The notes under the pieces were generated by a model. The model did no database searches. It saw only the letters and a list, made by a program, of their open reading frames with translations, and was not told the DNA's origin. Source: Ignavibacteriota bacterium (GTDB taxonomy: Bacteria; Bacteroidota; Ignavibacteria; Ignavibacteriales; Ignavibacteriaceae). From it: DNA of 64,000 nucleotides. Shown here one piece after another: positions 20,035 to 29,829 of this stretch. Location of the stretch: the NCBI GenBank assembly GCA_013285405.1, contig CP053446.1, forward strand, positions 843,985 through 907,984, in the 5' to 3' direction. Positions within the stretch are counted from its first letter, which is position 1; each line of letters opens with the position of its first letter. Made by a program: the position numbers and the translations under genes.

Positions 20035-21636
20035 ATGAGTGATTTGCTAATTGTCTTTATCGGTCTTGCAATAATTTTCTACATCTTCTTTGTCCTTGGA
20101 ACTTCGAGAACTGCCATTATAAAAGGACTTAACGGATTACTTTGGTTTCTCTTCTCACTTCTGCTTCCACCAATCGCTTTCACTGCCGTTTTGATAGCAG
20201 CACCAAAACAAACTAAGACAAAAGAAGAATTCAATTTTGCAGAAAATATTATTATGGATTTGACTCAACCGTTTGTTGATCTTGCCCATACCTCGCGTGC
20301 GCTTCTCGGTGTTAATCTTTCTTATGTACTGGAAGGTTTGACATATTTTGGTGTTGTTGGACTGCTTGCAATCTTTTTTAATAACTTTATTGGTTTGAAT
20401 GATATAGATGCCGGAAGAATGGTTGGAGTTCTCACTGCAGGAATAACAATTGCAATGTTGTTTTTAGGGGCTACTGTTGACTGGATTGGATTACGGAAAT
20501 CTCTACTCATTGCGCTCAGCCTTATGTTAGTTGGTCGAATCTTCCTCACTATATCGCCTGATATGGGTGTCCCTGGACTTTGGGGCTCTGCACATATTTA
20601 TTCAATGATTGGAATTTTTGGAATAATTCTGGGCTACGGTATCTATCAACCAGCCTGCTATGCTGGAGTTAAAATACTTACTAATGAAAAAACTGCTGCG
20701 ATGGGTTACGCAATGCTTTATGCATTAATGAATCTTGGTGGTTATTTACCAGGATTAATTTCACCTCCTGTAAGACACTCTTATGGGATTACAGGTGTCT
20801 TCTGGGTATATGTTGCGCTTACAGTCGTTGGAATTGGAATCGTTTATTTTATCATCACTAAAAATGCAATGGAAAAAGCGTTAAAAGAAGTAAACCAGGA
20901 TTCGGCAGGAATTCAGAAGGAACCAGAAAAAGATGAAATGGCTGATAAAAGTAGAAAAGAAAAAATAGCATATTACATTAAGAATTTTCCGTTAAAAGAT
21001 TTACGATTTCTTTACTTCGTTTTCATTTTAATTTTTGTGCAAACGCTTTTTGCTCACAACTGGTTAACAATTCCGCAATACACAAGTCGTGCTTTTCAAG
21101 GACAAACTTACTTTGGAATTCCAAACTTCATCGAAGACAATTTTGAATTCTTTGTAAACCTTAACCCGATACTAATTTTTATACTGACTCCGATGGTAAC
21201 TGCATTGACTTCAAAGAAAAATACGTACAATATGATGATTATCGGAACATTTGTAATGGCATCACCAACATTTATTCTTGCTATTGGACCGAATCTGTAC
21301 ACTTTACTTGCCTACATTACTTTGATGACTATTGGTGAAGCAATGTGGCAGCCAAGATTTCTGCAATGGGTAGCTGAAATTGCTCCAAAAAATATGACGG
21401 GAATTTACATGGGGATTGGTCAGTTTCCCTGGTTTTTAACAAAAGTGATAACCAGTATTTACTCAGGATGGTTTTTAATGAATTACTGTCCGGCAGATAC
21501 ATTACCTTCTCAGATGAATACTGAAACGATGTGGCTCATATACGGATTCATCGCTATCGTTTCACCTGTTGGTTTGCTGCTCGCAAAAGGATGGATGCAA
21601 AAAGGATTTAAAGTAAAACACCAGGACAGCAAATAA
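20035..21636 (+). CDS. major facilitator superfamily transporter (POT/PTR-like)
   Basis: A 533-residue, 12- to 14-helix carrier. The central pattern is that of MFS carriers: VDWIGLRKSLLIAL after helix 2-3 (motif A-like), a long charged cytoplasmic linker near residues 280-315 (EVNQDSAGIQKEPEKDEM), and a second half starting LRFLYFVFILIFVQTL. The overall look is nearest to the proton-dependent oligopeptide transporter branch, but the ExxER motif is not evident, so the substrate is open. An extra N-terminal hydrophobic hairpin (residues 1-60) precedes the core. Confidence 0.8.
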   Translation: MSDLLIVFIGLAIIFYIFFVLGTSRTAIIKGLNGLLWFLFSLLLPPIAFTAVLIAAPKQTKTKEEFNFAENIIMDLTQPFVDLAHTSRALLGVNLSYVLEGLTYFGVVGLLAIFFNNFIGLNDIDAGRMVGVLTAGITIAMLFLGATVDWIGLRKSLLIALSLMLVGRIFLTISPDMGVPGLWGSAHIYSMIGIFGIILGYGIYQPACYAGVKILTNEKTAAMGYAMLYALMNLGGYLPGLISPPVRHSYGITGVFWVYVALTVVGIGIVYFIITKNAMEKALKEVNQDSAGIQKEPEKDEMADKSRKEKIAYYIKNFPLKDLRFLYFVFILIFVQTLFAHNWLTIPQYTSRAFQGQTYFGIPNFIEDNFEFFVNLNPILIFILTPMVTALTSKKNTYNMMIIGTFVMASPTFILAIGPNLYTLLAYITLMTIGEAMWQPRFLQWVAEIAPKNMTGIYMGIGQFPWFLTKVITSIYSGWFLMNYCPADTLPSQMNTETMWLIYGFIAIVSPVGLLLAKGWMQKGFKVKHQDSK

Positions 21637-21698
21637 GATTGGACTGAAATTATTTTCAACCTGACGGAATTATAAATTTAAAAACTTTGGAGGGGAAA

Positions 21699-22754
21699 AT
21701 GATAAAAAGATCACACGATAAAATAATATTATTGTCAATAATTCTTTTTGTTTGTTCATTCCACTGCTGTTCGACTGTGAGTTATAAAGAAATTTACCCG
21801 ATTCTTGCAGATGGGAAATATGACAGCGAATTCCCATACAAAGGCGCATCAAATGAATTGAGAGAAATAAGTTCTACAGTTCACAGAATTAATAGCAGTG
21901 TGATATATAAAACTTATACATTCGACAGTAATTCAAATCTAACTCTCAAAAATTTAAAAAGCATTGACCTGCAGGAAGTTGCAATTAGTGAAGGTTATGC
22001 AGATCAAACAAATTCAGGTACCGGAACTATAATTTATTTTAATGAGGGAAAAGTAGCTATTCTCACCTGTGCTCACGTTGTTGATTTTCCTGATACAGTA
22101 ATCTCATTCATACCAAATTCTGGTGGTGAATTATCGGATAAAATCCAGGTCATCTTTATAAAAGAAAGACAAAATATTTATGTCGTTGGTTTCCCTGAAG
22201 GCGGTGAGTTTGAATTAATTGTCTCAGATAAAAAAATGGATATCGCAATCATAGGCAAAGATTACAAAATACTTTCTGATTTAAAATTTCCTGTATTTAA
22301 TTATCCTTTTGGAAAAAGTAAAGAGTTGGATTGGGGATCGTTTGTTTACATTTTTGGATATCCAATCAATAACCAGATGATAACAAAAGCAATCGTAAGT
22401 AATCCAAACAAAGATGAGTTTGGTTCATTCCTTGTTGACGCTGTAGTTAACAATGGGATGAGCGGCGGAGTTGTGCTTGCTATCAGAGATGGCGTTCCCA
22501 ATTTTGAATTAGTCGGAATCATTCAATGGGTTCCTGAGGAAGAGGAAAATATTCTTGTTCCCAAACCTTTAAAAAATAATGAGCGTTACAGTCCTATCGT
22601 TCCATATTCAGGCGATGAATATGTAAAAAGATTTTCTTCAATCAGGTATGGTATTGCAAGGGTAATTTCTGCTGAGAGAATCAGTACATTTATCACAGAT
22701 CACAAAACCAGGTTAAGCAATAAAAAATATTATCTGGATAGATTTTGGAATTGA
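21699..22754 (+). CDS. trypsin-like serine protease lipoprotein
   Basis: About 351 residues. ATG 21699 has a strong GGAGGGG ribosome binding site 3-10 nt upstream, which excludes the TTG at 21687. The N terminus is a lipoprotein signal (IILLSIILFVCSFHCC). A chymotrypsin-fold triad is visible: H126 in TCAHVVD, D181 in MDIAII and S255 in NNGMSGGVVL. It is therefore a membrane-anchored envelope endopeptidase related to the HtrA/trypsin_2 group, without a PDZ domain. It is likely monocistronic; its target is unknown. Confidence 0.85.
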   Translation: MIKRSHDKIILLSIILFVCSFHCCSTVSYKEIYPILADGKYDSEFPYKGASNELREISSTVHRINSSVIYKTYTFDSNSNLTLKNLKSIDLQEVAISEGYADQTNSGTGTIIYFNEGKVAILTCAHVVDFPDTVISFIPNSGGELSDKIQVIFIKERQNIYVVGFPEGGEFELIVSDKKMDIAIIGKDYKILSDLKFPVFNYPFGKSKELDWGSFVYIFGYPINNQMITKAIVSNPNKDEFGSFLVDAVVNNGMSGGVVLAIRDGVPNFELVGIIQWVPEEEENILVPKPLKNNERYSPIVPYSGDEYVKRFSSIRYGIARVISAERISTFITDHKTRLSNKKYYLDRFWN

Positions 22755-22880
22755 CCAGACATCGGATTTGTGCGAAATTAGTAATAATTATTCAAATCAA
22801 AATATTTTTTAAAATCTAAGATATTGAAGTAACTTTTTAACGTGTAGTGTAGTCTTAATAATATCCTTAGAAAATATCCG

Positions 22881-23087
22881 ATGAAAAAAATTTTACAAAA
22901 AGAACCAATAAAAATAAATTGCCCGCACTGCAAGCAGGAATCAACCGATGCCTGGATTTGTCAGATGAGTACAGTTTTAGGTGTAAGATATGCTTATTTA
23001 TGCAGTAATTGCCAAAAATTTCTGGGTATATCAAAAAGTCCTATTTCAACGGTAACTCAAACAAACGGAAAAATAATATTTGCCTGA
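22881..23087 (+). CDS. small zinc-ribbon-like protein
   Basis: A 68-residue protein with two cysteine pairs, CPHC near residues 14-17 and CSNC near residues 41-44, plus an additional Cys in WICQM. The spacing fits a zinc ribbon. It has no signal or membrane segment. Its stop lies 8 nt from the convergent mnmA stop. Function unknown; candidate nucleic-acid or protein-binding factor. Confidence 0.65.
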   Translation: MKKILQKEPIKINCPHCKQESTDAWICQMSTVLGVRYAYLCSNCQKFLGISKSPISTVTQTNGKIIFA

Positions 23088-23095
23088 ATTTTTTA

Positions 23096-24181
23096 TCAAT
23101 CTATATTCTCAAGAATAACTCCCCCACCGTAACAAATAACACTATCTGTTAAATCTCCGGATGTTCCATCATAAAAAACTGCAAACTGACCGGGTGCAAT
23201 TCCATTATCTGAATCAGACATTTCAACTTTAACATTTCCATCATCCTGCCATTCAACCATGCAATCATGCACTTTTGCTCCGTGACGGATCTTTACTTTG
23301 AGTTGTGTTTTTTCAGCAGGAACTTCAGCGATCCAATTAACTTTTCCGACTAAAAATTCTTTGCGTTCACGATCAGCCAGATTCTGATTGGAGACATAAA
23401 CAATATTTTTCTTAATATCTTTTTTTACGACGAACCACGGACCTCCGCCAAGTTTCAATCCGGATCTTTGTCCTATTGTGTAGTAATAATATCCCGGATG
23501 TTTACCTAAAATTTTTTTTGATTCAATATCAATAATATCTCCTTCAATTTCACCAAGATGATGCTTGATAAATTCTTTAAATTTAATCTGTCCGAGAAAA
23601 CATATTCCCTGGCTGTCTCTTCTTTCCATAGTTGGGAGATTATAATTCTGTGCGAACTTACGGATTTCAGTTTTTTTGAATTTACCAATCGGAAAAAGAG
23701 CTCTTGACAATTGTTTCTGCGTCAGGTAAGCTAAAAAATATGTTTGATCTTTGATCGGATCGGGAGAAGTTTTAAGGAGAAATTTTCCGTTTACTAGATC
23801 AACTTTTGCATAGTGACCGCTTGCTACTTTTTCAAACGAGCTGTCAATCTTATCATAGAACTCACCAAACTTTATCAGGCTGTTGCAAAAAATATCAGGG
23901 TTTGGCGTTCTTCCCTCTTTAATTTCTGAAATCGTATAGGAGACAACATTATCCCAATATTCAGTCTGCAATGGAATTACTTCAAGAGGAACATCAGCCT
24001 GTTCACAGACAGCACGCGCATATCTGAGATCTTCCTCCCATGGACATTCGCCGAGAAATGAGAATTCATCCTGAAGCCAGATCTTGAGGTAAAATGCTGT
24101 TAACTGATGACCTTCTTCTTTTAACAGACGGAGTGCAACCGAACTATCAACGCCACCGGAGAGCAAAACTGCAACTTTCAT
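23096..24181 (-). CDS. mnmA: tRNA-specific 2-thiouridylase MnmA
   Basis: A 361-residue tRNA-modifying enzyme that installs sulfur at C2 of the wobble uridine in Lys, Glu and Gln tRNAs. The PP-loop SGGVDSSV is at residues 8-15. The first catalytic Cys is C99 in PNPDIFCNSLIKF and the second is in RRDSQGICFLG, the pair that forms the persulfide/disulfide. TIGQRSGLKLGGGPWFV is the conserved tRNA-binding region. Length is normal. It overlaps the upstream membrane protein gene by 4 nt (ATGA), so they form an operon. Confidence 0.95.
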   Translation of the reverse strand: MKVAVLLSGGVDSSVALRLLKEEGHQLTAFYLKIWLQDEFSFLGECPWEEDLRYARAVCEQADVPLEVIPLQTEYWDNVVSYTISEIKEGRTPNPDIFCNSLIKFGEFYDKIDSSFEKVASGHYAKVDLVNGKFLLKTSPDPIKDQTYFLAYLTQKQLSRALFPIGKFKKTEIRKFAQNYNLPTMERRDSQGICFLGQIKFKEFIKHHLGEIEGDIIDIESKKILGKHPGYYYYTIGQRSGLKLGGGPWFVVKKDIKKNIVYVSNQNLADRERKEFLVGKVNWIAEVPAEKTQLKVKIRHGAKVHDCMVEWQDDGNVKVEMSDSDNGIAPGQFAVFYDGTSGDLTDSVICYGGGVILENID

Positions 24182-24696
24182 CTTTTGATTTTCTGCTTTC
24201 CCTCAACAATTCGCTGAAGAACCTGATCGTATAGCGGACGATTTACTTTACTTATTAAGATTGTAGCAAGCTTGGCTGATTTATTTAACCTCTGATAAAA
24301 TCCAAAACATAAATTCTTGTTTTCAGCACATACTTTCATAATTCCTGTGAGTTTGTTTTCAAAAATTCCGCCTGAAAGAGATTTTATATCTTCATAATGA
24401 AAAACTATTTCTTTTCTTGAAAGAAAAAAATCTGAACAAATAACTTTCTGCTCATCAACTTCAATTTTATACGGCAGGATTTTTTTGAGTTTCATGAAAT
24501 GTTTGTTCAGAAAGTATATTATAAGCAAATTTATAACCAGAGGAACAGTAAAAATAATTTCTTCTTCGAGGAATGTGATTAGAGCAACAGAATAAAGGAT
24601 TACTATCGGAGTAACTATTAAATTTCCGTACCGGAAAACAATCCTGAATAAAAAAGGATAAGTAAATACCTGATGTTCTATTATGTTTTGATTCAT
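24178..24696 (-). CDS. hypothetical membrane protein (PH-domain-like)
   Basis: A 172-residue protein. Two adjacent membrane helices (IVTPIVILYSVALITFL and IFTVPLVINLLIIYFL) are followed by a soluble beta-rich tail (PYKIEVDEQKVICSD, EIVFHYEDIKSLSGG) that resembles the bacterial PH domains found after a helical hairpin. It is translationally coupled to mnmA downstream by a 4-nt overlap. No catalytic motif; function unknown. Confidence 0.7.
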   Translation of the reverse strand: MNQNIIEHQVFTYPFLFRIVFRYGNLIVTPIVILYSVALITFLEEEIIFTVPLVINLLIIYFLNKHFMKLKKILPYKIEVDEQKVICSDFFLSRKEIVFHYEDIKSLSGGIFENKLTGIMKVCAENKNLCFGFYQRLNKSAKLATILISKVNRPLYDQVLQRIVEGKQKIKR

Positions 24697-24790
24697 AACT
24701 TGAACTTAAATTTACAAATCAATGGGCTAACTTTGAATTCATTTACTGATACCTCAAGCAAACTAAATGTTAGATTCAAATTGAATTCAT

Positions 24791-24816
24791 AAAAGAAAAG
24801 CCCGCGGATGCGGGCT
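24791..24816 (-). terminator. Rho-independent terminator
   Basis: Read on the minus strand: a 7-bp GC-rich stem AGCCCGC / GCGGGCT with an ATCC loop, followed by TTTTCTTTT. It lies 26 nt after the stop of the DUF4920 gene and ends that transcript before the mnmA operon. Confidence 0.85.
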
Positions 24817-24841
24817 GAATCAGAAAGATCTAAAAACTGAT

Positions 24842-25306
24842 TTATTGAATGACAGCTCCAAGTCCCTTTATTTGATAAATCGTCATCGGACCGGTGATTG
24901 TTGAAGGATCAAACGTTTCACCTTTTTCTTCTGCAATATGCTCAAAATGTTCAATGGCTTTTTCCTGAGTGAGTTCAATTTTATAAATTGTGCCTTCAAC
25001 TAAAGCTGTTTTACCTTTTGCTTCAACGGGGAAAACAATGTCGCCGTCTTTAACTTTTACTTTTATCTTCTCACCTTCCACATCTGATTTTATTTCCATC
25101 CAGCATCCCATATTCGGGCAGACATCTAAAACTTCTCCTTCGACCAAAACTGTTTTATCGAGAAAAGATTCAGGGTCTTCCAGTATGGCTGAAATATTTG
25201 TCTTCTCGGTAAGTGTTAATTCAGCACCCAATTTATCTTCTTCTGTTTGGGCAATTGTTAAACCTAAACTTAAAAGCAGAAATGAAATAAATAATTTGAA
25301 CTGCAT
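24842..25306 (-). CDS. periplasmic DUF4920-like protein
   Basis: A 154-residue exported protein. The signal peptide is FKLFISFLLLSLGLTIAQ. The mature part is an OB-like beta domain with VLVEGEVLDVCPNMGCWMEI, the segment that marks DUF4920 proteins; the CxxxxC pair suggests metal binding. It follows the lipoprotein gene by 28 nt and carries the terminator at 24791, so the two form a small envelope operon. Function unproven. Confidence 0.8.
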   Translation of the reverse strand: MQFKLFISFLLLSLGLTIAQTEEDKLGAELTLTEKTNISAILEDPESFLDKTVLVEGEVLDVCPNMGCWMEIKSDVEGEKIKVKVKDGDIVFPVEAKGKTALVEGTIYKIELTQEKAIEHFEHIAEEKGETFDPSTITGPMTIYQIKGLGAVIQ

Positions 25307-25334
25307 AGTTACTCCTTCAATTAGTTATAATGAA

Positions 25335-26147
25335 TTATTTGAATTTAATAGAGACCGGTTTTTCAATTTCGATTTTCATTCCTGGAAATTTTTCCATGAA
25401 CTGTTTCATTTCTTCAATGTTTCCAGGTTCATTGTTTCTGAATTCCTTAAATGCTTCTTTGTTCTTCATCATTTCACCTAAGTCCATTTCGAACAGAGTA
25501 ATAGTAGATCCATTTACGTAAGATGCATTGCTGCTTGTAATATCTCCATCAACTTTAATTGAAATATTAATTTTCATTCCATCCATCATCTTCAAAGCTT
25601 CTTCACTCATTTCATCATCATTTTGCTCTGTAACTTCGTCTGTACTGTCTGAATAAACAGAATCTTGACTGAAATTAATCGGCGGACGATCAATAATAAG
25701 TTCTGAAACATCACCTTTTATAAATTTAAAGAAATAGTATTCATCGGAGTCTTCACCTTCACTCATCTCCATTTTTGAATCCGGATCAGGTTGAATTCTA
25801 ATTTTTGAAATATCATCAAAAGAATATATTGCTTCGTATCCTTCCCATTCGTCATTGCTGATAAATTCATGAGAAACATAGTTTACATTGTCGCCGTATT
25901 CCTTTGCATCAGCAATAATTTCGTCATCTTTAAAAATTGAAAATTCTTCTTCAGCAGATGTAGATGAATCCTGAAAGGCGATTGCAAATTCTTTCATCAT
26001 ATTGACAAAGGTTTTACTCATCAGCACTTTTTCATTAATAATTCCGCTTCCATCTTTTTTTAGATTGATTGTGGTATCGACCTGAAGACAGCCAGCTAAT
26101 AAAAAGGTTAATAAAGTTATGTTGAATAAAAATATTAATTTTCTCAT
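25335..26147 (-). CDS. hypothetical lipoprotein
   Basis: 270 residues with a clear lipobox (LLTFLLAGC). The mature N terminus VDTTINLKKDGSGIINEKVLMSK resembles the start of LppM-like domains. The middle is very acidic (EEEFSIFKDDE, TDEVTEQNDDEMSEE) and includes predicted beta strands, with a C-terminal IEIEKPVSIKFK strand. No enzyme motif. It is the first gene of a two-gene operon with the DUF4920 protein and is divergent from the CHASE2 activator. Confidence 0.75.
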   Translation of the reverse strand: MRKLIFLFNITLLTFLLAGCLQVDTTINLKKDGSGIINEKVLMSKTFVNMMKEFAIAFQDSSTSAEEEFSIFKDDEIIADAKEYGDNVNYVSHEFISNDEWEGYEAIYSFDDISKIRIQPDPDSKMEMSEGEDSDEYYFFKFIKGDVSELIIDRPPINFSQDSVYSDSTDEVTEQNDDEMSEEALKMMDGMKINISIKVDGDITSSNASYVNGSTITLFEMDLGEMMKNKEAFKEFRNNEPGNIEEMKQFMEKFPGMKIEIEKPVSIKFK

Positions 26148-26314
26148 AGTTCTTCCCGGGTTTATAAAAACTAATTCGTATTGTGTAAAGATACAGATTT
26201 CCTGATATTTTGGTCAGATTTCAAGCAGGTTTATTGTTTAGTATATGATAAAATTGACAGGAAAAGGAGATTTCTGTTTTTTATATTTCACAATGAATTT
26301 TAACACATTAAGAA

Positions 26315-28765
26315 TTGTCCCATATCAAATATAAAAACTACGTATTGATCAGAATTACTATTCTGATACTTGTCAGCCTTGTGCTATTTCTTGTTCCGGA
26401 TTTCAGGAAAAGTATAGATAATGAAATTGAAAATTTATTCATTAAAACAAGAGGTCAGATAGAACCAGACACAAATATTATTATAATCCATTTTTCAGAA
26501 AACGACATAGCAAGGATTGGTCCCTGGCCCATTAAAAGAAATTATTATGCACTTCTCATAAATCAACTTACACATCTTGGAGTAAAAAAAATTGGTCTTG
26601 AGGTTTTCCTCAGTTCAAGATTAGTAACACAATCTGTTTACGATAATCTATTGATGAAGGAAATAGAGAAATCCGGCAAGGTAATATTGAGCTGTATTGC
26701 AGGCAGTATTGTTGAGAAAAATAATTTGTTCGTAACTGATTCACTCAGCTACCCCAGCCCAAAATTATTGAATGAAAAACTTCTTACAGGTCATATTAAT
26801 TATCTGAAAGAAGATCGCTATGAAATTCCACTTAACATTAGACAAAACGAGGTATATGAAAAAGCGTTTTCATTGCAACTTTCCGGAAAACAACTTGATC
26901 AAAAATCTGTCATTGTAAATTTTGTTTCATCCTGGAATAGTTTTAAGAAGTATTCCGCGCTTGATTTTGCAGAGCTTGTTTATTCACAAAGCAATGAGCT
27001 TAAACTATTTAAAAATAAAATTATAATTATTGGTATCAGTGATCCGCAAATTGCTTCTGCAATTCAAACTCCCTTTGACGAACAAATGCCAGGTGTTGCG
27101 CTGCACGCTTTTGCACTTGATAATATTCTGAACTCACGCGATGTTGATAATAGATTCTATGTTCTATCCGCAACAACTTTATTGTTGATAATTCTGGGGT
27201 TAATCATTTATAGAAGTATTTACAATAATAAGAATATAACCATCTATCTGTTCGCTGTAATTTCTGTAATTATTGGTTCATTTGTTTTAATAAACTTTTA
27301 CTACTGGAAAATTTCACTTTCCTTTTTCTTTATCCCGCTGTTAGCTATAATCATTACCGATATATCGCTTTACTTTATTCAAGGTAAAGAAGAACTCAAA
27401 GGCGCACTTGATGAATCAACTGCATTAAGAAATTTACTTCATTCCAAAGAGAATCAGCTCAACACACTTCAGAGAGAAATAAAAGAATCCGGTAAGGAAT
27501 CATCACAGCTTATTGAAAAAATAAATTCACTTCAAAGTGATATTAAAAAGCTAAAGGGAAGTGAAGATGACAGGTCACAAGCAGGAATTATAGTTAGTGG
27601 AAAAGTTGAAAATTTTTATGGTATTATTTATTCATCAACTTTAATGAAAAGAGTTGTTGATTTAATTCAGAAGGCAGCGCCAACTGATGCAACAATTCTG
27701 ATTACCGGTGACAGTGGAACTGGTAAAGAACTCGTCGCAAAAGCAGTTCATTCTCTAAGCAAAAGGAAAGATAAAAATTTTATTTCTGTTAATTGTGCAG
27801 CTTTAAATGATTCACTGCTCGAAAGCGAATTGTTTGGATATGAGAAAGGTGCGTTTACAGGTGCAGTAACGGATAAACAAGGAAGATTTGAACTGGCTGA
27901 TGGCGGAACAATATTTCTTGACGAGATTGGTGAAACTTCTGAAAACTTTCAGTCTAAACTGCTTCGCGTATTACAATCAGGAGAAATCGAAAAAGTTGGT
28001 TCAACAAAACCAAACTCAGTTGATGTCCGCGTAGTCGCTGCCACAAATAAAAATCTTTCAGCATTAGTGAAGGAGAAATTATTTCGGGAAGATCTTTATT
28101 ACAGGTTGAATGTCATCAATATTGAAGTTCCTCCTTTGAAAGACAGAAAAGAAGATATCAACCTTCTGGCAAAAAGTTTTATTGAGGCTGAAAATTCCAG
28201 CCTGCAAATTTCTGTCTCTGCACTGCAAGCACTAAATGATTATAACTGGAAAGGAAATGTAAGAGAACTTGAATCGGTAGTAATGCGAGCAATTATTTTT
28301 ACTAAATCAGATGGTCGTAATTTAATTCAACTCGCTGACCTTCCAAAAGAAATAGTAAAAGAAACAACTTTTGGATTTGACGATATAGTACTGGAATCTT
28401 TAAGAAGCAAAAAGTTTTCACACTCCGCGATAGTTGAAACAGCAAGGGAACTTGGCAATGTGAACAGAACTCTGATCTCCGAAAACTTAAGAGGTCTTGC
28501 ATTTAAAATATTGGTCGAATGTAACTTCAATATTGATAAAGCGATCCTGACAATCTCAGAATCCGGTGATAAAGAAACCAATGACAGAGTTCGGGATAAA
28601 TTACAAACATTCATCAAAAACATCGAGAATGACATATTAAAGTCCGGAGTAAATAATTTCGAAGCCGTTAAAAAGAAATTTGCATCGAAGTATAAAAACC
28701 TGCCTGTTAAATTTCATTTATATTTGGACAAAGTCATCCAGAATAAAATTGAGCGATTATTATAA
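26315..28765 (+). CDS. CHASE2-domain membrane sensor fused to sigma-54 activator
   Basis: An 816-residue one-component regulator. One membrane helix (about 9-28) and an external CHASE2 domain (to about 275, with [13 protein letters not shown] text and [16 protein letters not shown]) precede three more helices. A coiled coil (about 355-420) leads to an AAA+ sigma-54 interaction domain: Walker A GDSGTGKE near 466, GAFTGA near 513, Walker [12 protein letters not shown], and R-finger region [23 protein letters not shown]. The C terminus ([26 protein letters not shown]) is a likely helix-turn-helix. The start is TTG 26315; no in-frame ATG or GTG lies closer to the first helix. Confidence 0.9.
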   Translation: MSHIKYKNYVLIRITILILVSLVLFLVPDFRKSIDNEIENLFIKTRGQIEPDTNIIIIHFSENDIARIGPWPIKRNYYALLINQLTHLGVKKIGLEVFLSSRLVTQSVYDNLLMKEIEKSGKVILSCIAGSIVEKNNLFVTDSLSYPSPKLLNEKLLTGHINYLKEDRYEIPLNIRQNEVYEKAFSLQLSGKQLDQKSVIVNFVSSWNSFKKYSALDFAELVYSQSNELKLFKNKIIIIGISDPQIASAIQTPFDEQMPGVALHAFALDNILNSRDVDNRFYVLSATTLLLIILGLIIYRSIYNNKNITIYLFAVISVIIGSFVLINFYYWKISLSFFFIPLLAIIITDISLYFIQGKEELKGALDESTALRNLLHSKENQLNTLQREIKESGKESSQLIEKINSLQSDIKKLKGSEDDRSQAGIIVSGKVENFYGIIYSSTLMKRVVDLIQKAAPTDATILITGDSGTGKELVAKAVHSLSKRKDKNFISVNCAALNDSLLESELFGYEKGAFTGAVTDKQGRFELADGGTIFLDEIGETSENFQSKLLRVLQSGEIEKVGSTKPNSVDVRVVAATNKNLSALVKEKLFREDLYYRLNVINIEVPPLKDRKEDINLLAKSFIEAENSSLQISVSALQALNDYNWKGNVRELESVVMRAIIFTKSDGRNLIQLADLPKEIVKETTFGFDDIVLESLRSKKFSHSAIVETARELGNVNRTLISENLRGLAFKILVECNFNIDKAILTISESGDKETNDRVRDKLQTFIKNIENDILKSGVNNFEAVKKKFASKYKNLPVKFHLYLDKVIQNKIERLL

Positions 28766-28878
28766 CTAACATTGAAATACCGGTCTTTCAATTATTAAAC
28801 CGTTCATTTAAATTTATAAGAAAATTGGGAAGGTTAACTTAATTTAATGTCGGTATTAATATTTTTTTCGGAGAGATA

Positions 28879-29757
28879 ATGAAACAATTAAAATTTACAA
28901 TTCTTTATATCATTCTTTTTATTTCACCATATCAGCTAAACGCTCAGGATTCAACTGGAACGGAAGAAACCTGGGAATGGAACGAATTTGATGAATGGAC
29001 TGATTGGCATAATAAAAGACCTGCAATTTCATTAAACTATGGAATATCTGATATTTCGCGGACAGATGTGGAAGCACCCTTCGCAGATAACCATCTGATT
29101 GAACTTAAACTTGGATACAGCTACACCAAAATTTCAAAGTATGCTGATTATATCAATAAAAGCAATTTCAATTATTTATTTCTGAATCGTAATTCAACGG
29201 CACTTGCAGGTGGCTCCGATAATATCTCAGATATTGTAACTAATAACTGGCAGTTCGGTGCTGGCTGGTCAGATAGCTACGGATATATACTTAGTGAATC
29301 TACTTCGATCAGTCCATATTATGCTTCTTCATTTATCTGGACAAATCTGGATTTTTCTGATGATACACTTAGTCCAAATGACGAGAGAATCAAAGAACTT
29401 TACGATGAATCGTTTCGATTTGGTTCTGGTAGTGAAGCAGGCATTCGTTTCCAAACAGCAAACTTAATATCCATTGATGCGGGTTATGAGAGATCTATTG
29501 TTTTTGAAAGACACTTGTTCTGGAAATGGGCTGGCAGTGCAATCATTGAAGCTGCAGCTAACGGCGTGCTTGATGTTTTTATAAAAGAAATTTTTAAATC
29601 TTCTCCATCGGCAGGACCGATTGTGTTTTTTATTTTGAAGAGTGCTTTAGGTTATGGATTGTATGAACTTCGGCAGGAAAAGATGAATTGGCCATTCCCG
29701 AGTGCCCCACCAATTGCAATGGATAACATAAAGTTTGGTGTGACGTTAACGTTTTAA
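28879..29757 (+). CDS. hypothetical exported protein
   Basis: 292 residues with a signal peptide (FTILYIILFISPYQLNAQ) and a GGAGAG ribosome binding site. The mature protein is rich in aromatic and alternating residues (HLIELKLGYSYTKI, WQFGAGWSD, ISPYYASSFIW) and ends NIKFGVTLTF; a terminal Phe is usual for outer-membrane barrels. A hydrophobic stretch near residues 225-255 is less typical. I assign no function. It is a single gene ended by the inverted repeat at 29766. Confidence 0.7.
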   Translation: MKQLKFTILYIILFISPYQLNAQDSTGTEETWEWNEFDEWTDWHNKRPAISLNYGISDISRTDVEAPFADNHLIELKLGYSYTKISKYADYINKSNFNYLFLNRNSTALAGGSDNISDIVTNNWQFGAGWSDSYGYILSESTSISPYYASSFIWTNLDFSDDTLSPNDERIKELYDESFRFGSGSEAGIRFQTANLISIDAGYERSIVFERHLFWKWAGSAIIEAAANGVLDVFIKEIFKSSPSAGPIVFFILKSALGYGLYELRQEKMNWPFPSAPPIAMDNIKFGVTLTF

Positions 29758-29765
29758 CTTTCAAA

Positions 29766-29826
29766 CATGCAACCATGCATTCACGCAGCCGATCAAGCGT
29801 TTAAGAGACGTTTGCATGGATGCATG
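29766..29826. terminator. long inverted repeat between convergent genes
   Basis: Arms of 14 nt (CATGCAACCATGCA at 29766-29779 and TGCATGGATGCATG at 29813-29826) pair with one mismatch. The CATGCA core is repeated within each arm. It lies between the exported protein stop and the metallophosphoesterase stop, so a bidirectional terminator is the simplest reading. Confidence 0.5.
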
Positions 29827-29829
29827 AAG

